Below, one piece after another: positions 8,054 through 16,369 of a DNA stretch of 64,000 bases. The DNA comes from Paraburkholderia sprentiae WSM5005 (lineage in GTDB: Bacteria; Pseudomonadota; Gammaproteobacteria; Burkholderiales; Burkholderiaceae). The notes under the pieces are model-generated. The model ran no database searches. It worked only from the letters and a program-made list of their open reading frames with translations, and was not told where the DNA came from. Where the stretch lies: positions 620,001 through 684,000 of the forward strand of contig NZ_CP017561.2 of assembly GCF_001865575.2 (NCBI RefSeq). The letters run 5' to 3'. The position numbers and the translations under genes are program-made. Within the stretch, counting starts at the first letter, position 1. Each line of letters begins with the position of its first letter.

Positions 8054-9523
8054 ATGCAACGACTCAGACAGTATCTTTCAGAAAATGCGCTCCTGCTTCT
8101 GGTTACGATTGCCGTCGGCGGCTATCTGTCATGGCGGGCGCGCGATTTCCAGCTGGATGACGCGCTGATTTACCTGCGGTATCTGCGCAATCTGTTTGAG
8201 GGAAACGGTCTGACCTACAACGCCGGCGACCGCTTCAACGGCCTGACGTCGCCGTTGTATTCCTACCTGTTGATCGCGGCTAACGCGGTGACGGGAAATC
8301 TGCAATACACGACGATTTTTCTGTCTTTCGTGTTCCTGTGCGCCGCTGCGATCGCGGGAGCCCATGTGCTCGCGACCGGGAAGTATGAGAAGACGCTCTG
8401 CGCATTGACCGTCGTGTCATTCAATTACTTCTACACGACGTTCGGGATGGAGACTTCGTTGTTTCTGTTCCTGTCGGCACTCGCGTTGATACTCTACCGC
8501 CGGCAGCAGTTTTTCGGCCTTGGTGTGGTTCTTGGCTTGCTTTTCATGACACGCACGGAAGGCGTGTTCCTGGGTGCTGTGCTCATTGCGGACTACGTTG
8601 TCAAAAACAGAAAGCTGCCGCGCGCCGGATATTTTGTCGCGCCGCTCGTTTTGCTCGCGGCCAATTTCCTGTTCAACTATTACTACTATGGCGCCTTTCT
8701 TCCGGCTACGGGTAGTGCGAAGCTGGGGCAGGGTAAGTCGGGATTATGGGGAGAGGGGCTGATTTTTCTCCACGTGCAGTACATGAAGGGCGCGTTTTTC
8801 GGAGGCGATTCCCGGCTGCTCTGGTTCATGCTGCCGGTCGGTCTGGTTGGCGTGCTATCGGGACTCGGCAAAAGGATGGTGTGGCTCATCATCTTCTATC
8901 TGTTGCTGCTGGGCTCGTTTTATGTATTTCTGCATATTCCGAATTACCACTGGTACTATGCGCCGTTCTTCTTTTTCGGTTTGCTGTTCGTTGGCACGGG
9001 GGTGTGGAAGATACTCGAGCTGACCTATCGGCGCGCCCGGAAAAACATCGCTTTTCTTGCATTGTTTTGCGCGTTCTTTGTTGCGGCGAGCGGATTCTTC
9101 TACCATAGCTTCAATCTGTCGAACGTCCACCGCGGCCCGATGGAAGCGTACAAGAACATCGGTGAATGGCTAAAGGCAAACACACCGGGCAATGCCGTGG
9201 TGGCGACCGTCGAGATCGGAACAATTGGATGGTATTCCGAGCGCTACGTCATCGACATTCTCGGCCTGACCAACCGCTACAACGCAGACTACATCGCTCG
9301 CGGGGATGTTTACTCGTGGCTGACGAGATACAGCCCGGATTACATTGTGGTGCATCAGCCGCTCTGGAGTTTCGAGGCGAGTGCGAATTGCCTGCTCAGT
9401 AGTGAGGCCTATGCTCCCGTGGAGGCTTTCAGTTCCGACGGGTATCGCCTGCTGAAGCGCAGCGATGCGGCGGGGACCCGGAAGCGGATCCAGATGTGCG
9501 CGAAAGATCGGCGCACATCATAG
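8054..9523 (+). CDS. Polytopic GT-C-type glycosyltransferase, AftB-like
   Basis: 489 residues with about ten hydrophobic helices and a soluble C-terminal periplasmic part. After the first helix comes FQLDDALIYLRYLRNL and then GLTYNAGDRFNGLTSPLY. This is the acidic first loop and following motif typical of GT-C enzymes that use polyprenyl-phosphate sugars, including mycobacterial arabinofuranosyltransferases such as AftB. The C-terminal portion has WYYAPFFFF and VATVEIGTIGWYSERYVIDILGL-type segments also seen in that group. Position after the DPA-like genes makes it the best candidate for the transferase that uses the pentose lipid. Exact linkage and acceptor are unknown. Confidence 0.72.
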   Translation: MQRLRQYLSENALLLLVTIAVGGYLSWRARDFQLDDALIYLRYLRNLFEGNGLTYNAGDRFNGLTSPLYSYLLIAANAVTGNLQYTTIFLSFVFLCAAAIAGAHVLATGKYEKTLCALTVVSFNYFYTTFGMETSLFLFLSALALILYRRQQFFGLGVVLGLLFMTRTEGVFLGAVLIADYVVKNRKLPRAGYFVAPLVLLAANFLFNYYYYGAFLPATGSAKLGQGKSGLWGEGLIFLHVQYMKGAFFGGDSRLLWFMLPVGLVGVLSGLGKRMVWLIIFYLLLLGSFYVFLHIPNYHWYYAPFFFFGLLFVGTGVWKILELTYRRARKNIAFLALFCAFFVAASGFFYHSFNLSNVHRGPMEAYKNIGEWLKANTPGNAVVATVEIGTIGWYSERYVIDILGLTNRYNADYIARGDVYSWLTRYSPDYIVVHQPLWSFEASANCLLSSEAYAPVEAFSSDGYRLLKRSDAAGTRKRIQMCAKDRRTS

Positions 9524-9663
9524 AGCCGGCCAAGGTTCGCGACGAAGCGACGTTCATCCGGGTGGCGCCCTATACCTTGATCCGAGAGTGGCCAACTCGA
9601 CCTGGCGACCGTCCGCTTTTCCCTGTTTCACATCTTCGTCTGAAGACATAACCAGATACTTGT

Positions 9664-10842
9664 ATGCGTCGAGAGAAGGACTGTTTATTTCCGTTGCTGG
9701 TATTTCTTTGTGCTTTTCTGCTCATGTGGTACCGCGCGCCGGGGCGCATCGAGCGAGGTTTTCTGTGGGCCGAAGATGCGGTGATCTTTATCGCGCAAGC
9801 ACGCGAACTGGGGATCGGATCGTTTATACGGACCTATGCCGGCTATTGGCATTTCGTGCCGCGCCTTGTTGCGTGGCTGCAAATGAAATCGACACCCATC
9901 GAGAAGGCTCCGTACTTCTTCGCATGGTCGTGTGCGTTGATCACGGCTGGGTCGAGCGCCTACATGGCCTGCGCGTTTCGACATTTCTCACGTCCGGTTG
10001 CCGCTCTTCTCGCGCTCGCGCCGTTGCTGGTTCCTCAGACGGGCGAGGTTTTGCTGAACATTACGAATATCCAATGGATACTTTTCCCGACGCTGATCGT
10101 TCTTCTGTGGGAAAACCTGTTCGATCCACCTGAATCATGGTATGGCGTTCGTTCGCTCGCCGTTGCCGCGATTGCACTGACCGGGCCATTTGGGATCATC
10201 GCGTTCGGGCCCGCCGTGCTGGCCGCCATTTACGCTTGCCGGCGCGGACCGCTTTCGCGGCGGCAGATCGGTTTTCTCGTCGCGTACGTTGCAGGCGTGG
10301 CGGGGCAGGTCTATGCGATCGCGACGAACGGCTCTCCGACGCTTGATTTCGGCGCATCGCCGAGCGTCTGGAATTACGGCGCCCGCATGATTCGCGATCT
10401 GTTCTGCGACCTGCTTCCGTCTCCGGACGGCGCGCCGCTCGTCGGCGGTCTGATCCTCGCCGTGGCATTGGTGTTCGTCACCGCGAGGTCGCGAGCTGTT
10501 TGGGCGTGTCTGCTGCTCGCCCCAATGGCGCTTATTATCTGGTTGCTTGGCTCCGCGCGGACGAATCCTGAGGGCATGGATATGGCGTGGTACGGCTTCG
10601 GCGCCCGCTATGTCTATCCGGCCTTGTTGTTCTCTTTCTGGGCCGCGTTGCTTTCAGCCGCCACCACGACGTCGAAGCTATCGAGAATATTGGCGGGCGC
10701 GCTCGTCATGGTGATATTGCTCGCCAGCGCTACACGTTTTTCGGTATCCGAATGGCCGATGTGGGAGGTTACGCGCGAGAGCGCTGGATACACGCTGAAG
10801 GTAGCGCCGAACTGGACTGCGCAAATCCCGGATACGCGATGA
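9664..10842 (+). CDS. Polytopic membrane protein, possible GT-C glycosyltransferase
   Basis: 392 residues, strongly hydrophobic, with about ten predicted helices. After the first helix it reads GFLWAEDAVIFIAQA and YAGYWHFVPRLVAW, an acidic first external loop like those in GT-C transferases; LLNITNIQW lies in the middle. It is the last gene of the DPA-like group, 140 bases after the AftB-like gene, and has no recognisable soluble domain. It could be a second arabinosyl- or glycosyltransferase, or a polymerase-like membrane protein. The family is not one I can name. Confidence 0.6.
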   Translation: MRREKDCLFPLLVFLCAFLLMWYRAPGRIERGFLWAEDAVIFIAQARELGIGSFIRTYAGYWHFVPRLVAWLQMKSTPIEKAPYFFAWSCALITAGSSAYMACAFRHFSRPVAALLALAPLLVPQTGEVLLNITNIQWILFPTLIVLLWENLFDPPESWYGVRSLAVAAIALTGPFGIIAFGPAVLAAIYACRRGPLSRRQIGFLVAYVAGVAGQVYAIATNGSPTLDFGASPSVWNYGARMIRDLFCDLLPSPDGAPLVGGLILAVALVFVTARSRAVWACLLLAPMALIIWLLGSARTNPEGMDMAWYGFGARYVYPALLFSFWAALLSAATTTSKLSRILAGALVMVILLASATRFSVSEWPMWEVTRESAGYTLKVAPNWTAQIPDTR

Positions 10843-11169
10843 CGCTGCGGTGGCGCGCGAGCGAAGCTGAGCCGTTGTTCGCGGGTCGGCGTCGGCTATG
10901 CGCAGCGCGCGCGGACGACGGAGCATCAGCGTGCCGGTGGCTATTCTTTCGGTTTGAAAGGGAACTTGCGATAAATAGCCGGTAACGGCATAGTTGGACT
11001 CGATTTTTTCCGGCTCGCGCGCGGCGGGTAGCCGTTTTCCGGCGCAGTTCGTGCCGCGTGCCCGCGCAGTTGTCGATCCTCGCCGTTCGAACGTGCGGCG
11101 CGAGATCCGCGCGCCACCTGCGCGAAGCGGTGGCGCGCGGGTCTGAAGTCATTGCCAAGGGGGCAGGTC
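10843..11169 (+). other. Intergenic region between the two lipid-sugar modules
   Basis: About 330 bases with no convincing gene. It holds one plausible sigma-70 promoter (10966-10994), consistent with the GtrB-like operon having its own start of transcription. No clear terminator for the preceding operon is visible. Confidence 0.4.
10966..10994 (+). promoter_or_regulatory. Candidate sigma-70 promoter for the second module
   Basis: TTGCGA at 10966-10971 and CATAGT at 10989-10994, separated by 17 bases, each matching four of six consensus positions. It lies about 175 bases upstream of the GtrB-like start in a local AT-rich patch. Match quality is moderate. Confidence 0.3.
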
Positions 11170-12195
11170 GTGTTTTTCCCGGTGTTTTTGTCCGTCGTAT
11201 TTGTCGTTCGCAATCAGGCGCGCGACCTCGAAGCCATCCTGAAGGACGCGGCTTCGGTCACGGGCACGCTCGTGAGCGATTACGAGCTGATCGTCGTCGA
11301 TAACGCGTCCGACGACGACAGCGTCGCCGTGCTCAAGCAGCTCGCGAGCGAGCGCGGGTTGCCGAATCTGCAGGTGTACGCGCTGACAAAGGAGGTCGAT
11401 TCGGACACGGCGTCATGGGTGGGCCTCGAAAACGCACTTGGAGATTTCGTCGCCGTGGTCGACCCGCTCGTCGACGACATCCGCTTTCTGCCGACCATGC
11501 TCGACAAGGCGGCGAGCGGCGCGGACGTTGTGTTCGCCGCCAACGAACAGAACCCCGTGCAAAGCTGGGCTTACCGCACCTGTCTTGGGGTATTCAACGC
11601 GTTGTACAAATGGTCCAACGGCGTGCACCTGGCGAAGGATGCGCCGCAGTACCGCCTGCTCAGCAAACGCGTGATCAACTTCATGCTGCAGCATCCGATG
11701 CCCGCGGTGACCTATCGCTATCTTCCGGCCACCGGCGGCTTCGCGCGCGCGTATCTGACCTACAGCACGCCGCCGAAGGCCGCGCACGCGAAACGTCTGT
11801 TGCACAGCATCGATCGCGGTATCCGCCTGCTCGTCTCGACGACGAAGGCGCCGATGCGTCTGGTCACCGCGTTATCGCTGTTCGGCGCGGTGTCGAACCT
11901 CGTTTACTCGGTCTATGTGATCGCGGTCGGCCTGCTGAAATCGAATGTCGCGCCAGGCTGGGTGACGCTGTCGCTGCAACAATCCGGCATGTTCTTTCTG
12001 ATTTCGCTGGTGCTGCTGGTGCTCGGCGAGTACATCCTGCAAATGGCGCGGCTCAGTAACGAAGGACCGCTCTACCACGTCGCGCAGGAGTTCACCAGCA
12101 GCGTGATGACGCGCCGTCAGAAACTCAATATCGAAGACGTCGGATTACCCGAGCCTCATCGCGCGGATGTCGACGATTCGCTGCATTCCTCCTGA
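11170..12195 (+). CDS. GtrB/ArnC-like polyprenyl-phosphate glycosyltransferase (GT2)
   Basis: About 341 residues. The N-terminal GT2 domain begins LSVVFVVRNQARDLEAIL, has YELIVVDNASDDDS and a VVDPLVDD acidic segment, and is followed by two C-terminal membrane helices (LFGAVSNLVYSVYVIAVGLL and FFLISLVLLVLGEYIL). This GT2-plus-helices layout is that of enzymes that move a sugar from a nucleotide donor to polyprenyl phosphate on the cytoplasmic face. I chose GTG 11170 because AAGGGGG (11157-11163) is well placed; TTG 11152 is also possible. It heads a compact operon running to 16162. Confidence 0.8.
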   Translation: MFFPVFLSVVFVVRNQARDLEAILKDAASVTGTLVSDYELIVVDNASDDDSVAVLKQLASERGLPNLQVYALTKEVDSDTASWVGLENALGDFVAVVDPLVDDIRFLPTMLDKAASGADVVFAANEQNPVQSWAYRTCLGVFNALYKWSNGVHLAKDAPQYRLLSKRVINFMLQHPMPAVTYRYLPATGGFARAYLTYSTPPKAAHAKRLLHSIDRGIRLLVSTTKAPMRLVTALSLFGAVSNLVYSVYVIAVGLLKSNVAPGWVTLSLQQSGMFFLISLVLLVLGEYILQMARLSNEGPLYHVAQEFTSSVMTRRQKLNIEDVGLPEPHRADVDDSLHSS

Positions 12196-12216
12196 ACGAA
12201 CGGGAGGATCGCGCTT

Positions 12217-13356
12217 ATGCAAGATGCTGTGGTCATCGGTGGAGGCTTCTACGGAACGGCGATTGCGATCTACCTGAAGAAGCAGCGTGGCCTGAAAACC
12301 GTGACATTGATCGAGCGCGAGCCGGCGTTGCTCGTGCGTGCCTCATACAACAATCAGGCGCGCGTCCACAACGGTTATCACTATCCACGCAGCTTCACGA
12401 CCGCTTTTCGCAGCCGCGTGAATCTGCCGCGTTTCGTGTGCGATTTTCCGGATGTCGTGCAGCGCGACTTCACGAAGGTCTACGCGATCGCGCGGCGCAA
12501 TTCCAAAGTCACGGCACGGCAGTTCGAGCGCTTTTGCCAGGAAATCGGTGCGAGCCTGCAACCGGCTCCGCGGGCGATTCGCGAGTTGTTCGAGCCGCGC
12601 CTGATCGAGCAGGTGTTTCTGGTCGAAGAGTATGCGTTCGATTCCACGAAGCTCGCCGACTGGGCACGGCAGGAACTCGCCGAACTCGACGTCGACGTGA
12701 GGCTCGGTACGCGCGTCGAGCGCATTTATCGGCAAAGCGAAGGCTTTGTGCTCGAATGCGACGACGCGTACCACACGGCTTTGCACGCAAGGTACGTTTT
12801 TAATTGCACGTATAGCGGCCTGAATCAGTTCGGCGGCGACTTTGGCGGCACGCAGACGAAGCTGAAGCACGAGATCACCGAAATGGCGCTCGTCGAGGCG
12901 TCGCCGCAACTGCGCGGGCTGGGCGTCACGGTAATGGACGGGCCGTTTTTCTCGATGATGCCGTTTCCGGCGCGTGGTCTTCATACGCTGTCGCATGTGC
13001 GCTACACGCCGCATTCGAGCTGGATGGATGCGCCGGGCGACGACCCGTACCAAAGATTGAGCGGCTACGAACGAGAGAGCCGCGTCGAGCGCATGGTCCG
13101 GGACGTGGGGCGCTACTTTCCCGCGGTTTATGATGCTCGGTACGCCGACTCGCTGTTCGAGGTCAAGACGGTGCTCGTGAAAAACGAAGGCGACGACGGC
13201 CGGCCGATATTGTTCGAGCAGCACCCCGCGTCGAGCGGGCTCTACTCGATCCTCGGCGGCAAGATCGACAACATCTACGACGTGCTCGAGAAGCTGGATG
13301 CGGAGACCTTCGTGTCCGCTTCGCATGCACATACGGTATTGGGAACAGGCATATGA
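12217..13356 (+). CDS. FAD-dependent oxidoreductase, DAO superfamily
   Basis: 379 residues. The N-terminal dinucleotide site is VVIGGGFYGTAIAIYL followed by TLIERE, and the C-terminal region includes YSILGGKIDNIYD, a usual second FAD contact of the DAO fold. GGGAGGA precedes the ATG. DAO-type enzymes oxidise amines or alcohols. Inside an operon of a lipid-sugar transferase, isomerase and flippase, the substrate is probably a sugar or lipid-linked sugar. The stop overlaps the next ATG (13353-13356). The precise reaction is unknown. Confidence 0.75.
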   Translation: MQDAVVIGGGFYGTAIAIYLKKQRGLKTVTLIEREPALLVRASYNNQARVHNGYHYPRSFTTAFRSRVNLPRFVCDFPDVVQRDFTKVYAIARRNSKVTARQFERFCQEIGASLQPAPRAIRELFEPRLIEQVFLVEEYAFDSTKLADWARQELAELDVDVRLGTRVERIYRQSEGFVLECDDAYHTALHARYVFNCTYSGLNQFGGDFGGTQTKLKHEITEMALVEASPQLRGLGVTVMDGPFFSMMPFPARGLHTLSHVRYTPHSSWMDAPGDDPYQRLSGYERESRVERMVRDVGRYFPAVYDARYADSLFEVKTVLVKNEGDDGRPILFEQHPASSGLYSILGGKIDNIYDVLEKLDAETFVSASHAHTVLGTGI

Positions 13357-14147
13357 ACGATGCACTGATCGGCTATACGGGCTTTGTCGGCTCGACCCTG
13401 CTGAAGCAAAAACATTTCGACGCGCAATTCCGCTCCATCGATATCGCACAGATTCGCGGCAGGTCGTTCGATCTCGTGGTCTGCGCGGGCGCGCCCGCGC
13501 AGAAGTGGATCGCGAATGCGCAACCCGAGGCGGACCGCGAGAAGATCGAAGGGCTAATCGATCATCTGTCCACGGTTCAGTGCGAGCGGTTCGTGCTGAT
13601 CAGCACGGTCGACGTGTTTCGCCATCCGCTCGGCGTCGACGAGAACACGCCGGTGGACGAGGACGGCCTGCATGCCTATGGCCTGCACCGGCGCCTGCTG
13701 GAGAAATTCGTCGAGACGCGTTTCTCGGACCATCTGATCGTACGTCTGCCGGGCCTAGTCGGGCCGGGGCTGCGCAAGAACGTGATCTTCGATTTCCTGA
13801 ACGACAACAACCTCAACGCGATCGATAGCCGCGGCTCGTTCCAGTTCTATCCGATGGTGAATCTGTGGCATGACATCGAGATCGCGCTGGCGGCGGGCCT
13901 GAAGCTCGTGCATCTGAGCGCCGCGCCCGTCACCGTGGCGGAGGTTTCCGAGGCTGGCTTCGGCAAGCCGTTCGAGCAGCATACGGTCGCGCATCCCGCG
14001 AGCTACGACTTTCGCACCGTGCATGCAGGGCTCTTTGGGGGCACGGGCTCGTATCAGTACAGCAAGCGCGAAACCATTCAGGCGGTGCGCGCGTATGCGC
14101 AGTCCGAGCCGCTGACATCTGCAACCGGATCGGCGGGGAACGCATGA
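13353..14147 (+). CDS. NAD(P)-binding Rossmann protein, extended-SDR-like
   Basis: 264 residues. It opens ALIGYTGFVGSTLL (GxxGxxG) and has VLISTVDVFRHP, which fits the Ser region of sugar-nucleotide epimerases. The normal Tyr-x3-Lys is replaced by YGLHR, so Arg occupies the Lys position. IVRLPGLVGPGLRKNVIFD matches the usual downstream segment. It may be a reductase or epimerase acting with the flavoprotein, or may have lost classical SDR chemistry. Its start and stop both overlap neighbours through ATGA, so it belongs firmly to the operon. Confidence 0.72.
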   Translation: MNDALIGYTGFVGSTLLKQKHFDAQFRSIDIAQIRGRSFDLVVCAGAPAQKWIANAQPEADREKIEGLIDHLSTVQCERFVLISTVDVFRHPLGVDENTPVDEDGLHAYGLHRRLLEKFVETRFSDHLIVRLPGLVGPGLRKNVIFDFLNDNNLNAIDSRGSFQFYPMVNLWHDIEIALAAGLKLVHLSAAPVTVAEVSEAGFGKPFEQHTVAHPASYDFRTVHAGLFGGTGSYQYSKRETIQAVRAYAQSEPLTSATGSAGNA

Positions 14148-14977
14148 GAATCGCTATTTCGAATATCGCATGGGAAATCGCCGACGATCAGCAGGTCGCC
14201 GACATCCTCGCTCAGCATCGCATCGATGCGATCGACGTGGCGCCCAGCAAGTATTTTCCGGACCTGAAGACCGCCAGCGCCGACGACATCGCGCGCGTAC
14301 GCGCGTGGTGGGCCGAGCGCGGCATCTCGATCACGGGCATGCAGTCGCTGCTATTCGGCACCACTGGACTGAATCTGTTCGGGACGGCGGAATCGCAGCA
14401 GGCGATGCTGGACCATTTGCGCGCGGTGTGCCGCGTCGGCGCAGGTCTGGGCGCGACGCGGCTCGTGTTCGGTTCGCCGCGTAATCGCGACCGCACCGGC
14501 CTCACCGACGATGCCGCGCACGAGATCGCGGTAGCGTTCTTCCGCCGCCTCGGCGACCTCGCCGCGGAGCGACGGGTGTGCATCTGCCTCGAACCCAATC
14601 CGCCACGCTACGGCGCCAACTTCATGACCAATAGCCGCGATACCGCGGCGGTCGTGTCGGCGGTCGCGCATCCGGCGATTCGCATGCAGCTCGATACGGG
14701 CGCGCTCACGATCAACGAGGAAACCCCGCGCGAAATCGTCACGCAATATGCTCACCTGATCGGCCACGTGCACGCGAGTGAACCGGATCTCGTCACTCTC
14801 GGCGAGGGCGGCACGAATCACCGCGCGGTGGCCGAAGTGCTGGCGGATCTGTTGCCCGAGCAGGTGGTGTCGATCGAAATGCTGGCGCCGAAATCCGGCT
14901 CCGCGATGGATGCAGTTCGGCGCGCCGTCGCCGAGGCGGTTTCCTGCTATCGCGTCGACGGTGGAGTGCGCGCATGA
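14144..14977 (+). CDS. Sugar phosphate isomerase/epimerase-like TIM-barrel protein
   Basis: 277 residues of the xylose-isomerase-like TIM-barrel superfamily. Likely metal ligands sit in CICLEPNPPRYG (Glu), MQLDTGAL (Asp), IGHVHASEPD (His) and VSIEML (Glu), the usual order for these divalent-metal isomerases and epimerases. It is coupled by ATGA on both sides to the SDR-like gene and the small transporter. An isomerase acting on a free or lipid-linked sugar fits the pathway context; the substrate is not known. Confidence 0.75.
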   Translation: MRIAISNIAWEIADDQQVADILAQHRIDAIDVAPSKYFPDLKTASADDIARVRAWWAERGISITGMQSLLFGTTGLNLFGTAESQQAMLDHLRAVCRVGAGLGATRLVFGSPRNRDRTGLTDDAAHEIAVAFFRRLGDLAAERRVCICLEPNPPRYGANFMTNSRDTAAVVSAVAHPAIRMQLDTGALTINEETPREIVTQYAHLIGHVHASEPDLVTLGEGGTNHRAVAEVLADLLPEQVVSIEMLAPKSGSAMDAVRRAVAEAVSCYRVDGGVRA

Positions 14978-15330
14978 AGTGGCTGATCCTGGTGCTGGGC
15001 ATTGCGTCGAATGCATCCGCCAGCGTGCTGGTCAAGATCGCGATGATGCCGCCGCGGCGCTTCCCGAGTCTGGCCGATCCGATCGGTGCGCTCAAGAACG
15101 GGCCGTTCTGGCTCGGCCTCGCGCTGTACGGCGCGGCTTTCCTGCTGTATGCGGCGGCGCTCAGCCGATTGCCGCTGAACGTCGCACAGCCGGTGTTGAC
15201 CGCCGGTGCCATTGCGAGCGTGGCGGTGTTGTCGGTGGTGATATTTCGTGAGCCTTTTCCGTGGACCGTCGGTGCGGGGATCCTGTTCATCATCGCGGGC
15301 GTTGCACTTATTACTGCCCGCGTAGGGTGA
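14974..15330 (+). CDS. SMR/EamA-type small membrane transporter, ArnE/ArnF-like
   Basis: 118 residues with four predicted helices, the size and shape of small multidrug resistance and ArnE/ArnF proteins. The third helix carries RLPLNVAQPVLTAGAIASV, similar to the conserved region of undecaprenyl-phosphate-aminosugar flippase subunits. In this operon, between sugar-modifying enzymes and a GT2, its likely role is to flip a lipid-linked monosaccharide to the periplasm. A drug-efflux role is less likely in this context. Confidence 0.75.
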   Translation: MKWLILVLGIASNASASVLVKIAMMPPRRFPSLADPIGALKNGPFWLGLALYGAAFLLYAAALSRLPLNVAQPVLTAGAIASVAVLSVVIFREPFPWTVGAGILFIIAGVALITARVG

Positions 15331-15352
15331 AAGGAAAGGATCACACACCTCA

Positions 15353-16162
15353 ATGAAACTCGACATCCCTCAACAAGTCCGCGCGGCGTGGCAGGTTCCC
15401 GCTTTCAAGATTCAGATGACCTCGGAGCCGTGCGGCGCATGCTGCGTCGTGATTCCGGTGATCAACGAGGGCGCGCGCATCCGCAATCTGCTCGAACGGA
15501 TGGCGGCGCTGGACATTGCCGGCATGGCGGACGTGATCATCGTCGACGGCGGCAGTACCGACGGGTCCCTCGACCTCGAATTCCTGAAGAGCAGGGGCGT
15601 CCATACGCTGCTGCTGAAGACCGGGCCCGGCAAGCTGAGTGCGCAATTGCGCTGCGCGTATGCGTTCGCGCTCGATCAGGGATATGAGGGCATCGTCACG
15701 ATCGACGGCAACGACAAGGACGATCCCGATGCGATCCCGCGTTTCATCGACGAGTTGAAGCGCGGCGTGGATTTCGTGCAGGCGTCCCGCTATCTGTCGG
15801 GCGGCGTGGCGGAGAACACGCCGAAGTCGCGCGATCTGGCTATCCGGCTGATTCACGCGCCGATGCTGAGCCTCTTTTCCGGTTTTCACTGGACCGATAC
15901 GACTCAGGGCTTTCGCGCCTATAGCCGCAAGATGCTGCTCGATCCGAAAGTCGCGCCTTTCCGAGAGGTGTTCTCGACGTATGAGTTGCTTGCATATCTG
16001 TCGTATCGCGCGCCGAAGCTCGGTTATCGCTGCCTGGAAGTCGCGACCACGCGGCGTTACCCGAAGGGCGAAGTGCCGACCAAGATCAGCAGCGTGAAGG
16101 GCAATCTGTCGGTGTTGCAGGTGCTGTTCAAGGCGTGCTTCGGGGCCTATGACCCGGCGTGA
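15353..16162 (+). CDS. Glycosyltransferase family 2
   Basis: 269 residues, soluble. It has CCVVIPVINEGARI, VIIVDGGSTDGS and the metal-site segment VTIDGNDKDDPDAI, then WTDTTQGFRAYS, resembling dolichol-phosphate-mannose-synthase-like GT2 enzymes without membrane helices. AAGGAAAGGA precedes the ATG by about 12 bases. It closes the second module's operon. A second polyprenyl-phosphate-type transferase in one operon suggests either two donors or sequential addition; which cannot be told from sequence. Confidence 0.8.
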   Translation: MKLDIPQQVRAAWQVPAFKIQMTSEPCGACCVVIPVINEGARIRNLLERMAALDIAGMADVIIVDGGSTDGSLDLEFLKSRGVHTLLLKTGPGKLSAQLRCAYAFALDQGYEGIVTIDGNDKDDPDAIPRFIDELKRGVDFVQASRYLSGGVAENTPKSRDLAIRLIHAPMLSLFSGFHWTDTTQGFRAYSRKMLLDPKVAPFREVFSTYELLAYLSYRAPKLGYRCLEVATTRRYPKGEVPTKISSVKGNLSVLQVLFKACFGAYDPA

Positions 16163-16369
16163 CGTGAAGATGTCCGAGCGAAGATAAACTTGCGCGGACG
16201 CAGCAACAATGACAAACCTGCTCGCGTTGTTTATCGCTTGCGACATTGCCATGGCGGATCGCTGGCCAATATGCGGTCGAAAGTGACGGAATTCCCCGGT
16301 GCGGTAACGGCCGCTAAGGGGTACTGCCTGCGGTATGATCGCGCTTTTGACGCCGGAATTGAATTCGCG

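Noticed and set aside
14974..15330. Drug-efflux SMR pump
   Set aside because: Four-helix size fits, but operon context with lipid-sugar enzymes and the ArnE/F-like helix make a flippase role more likely.
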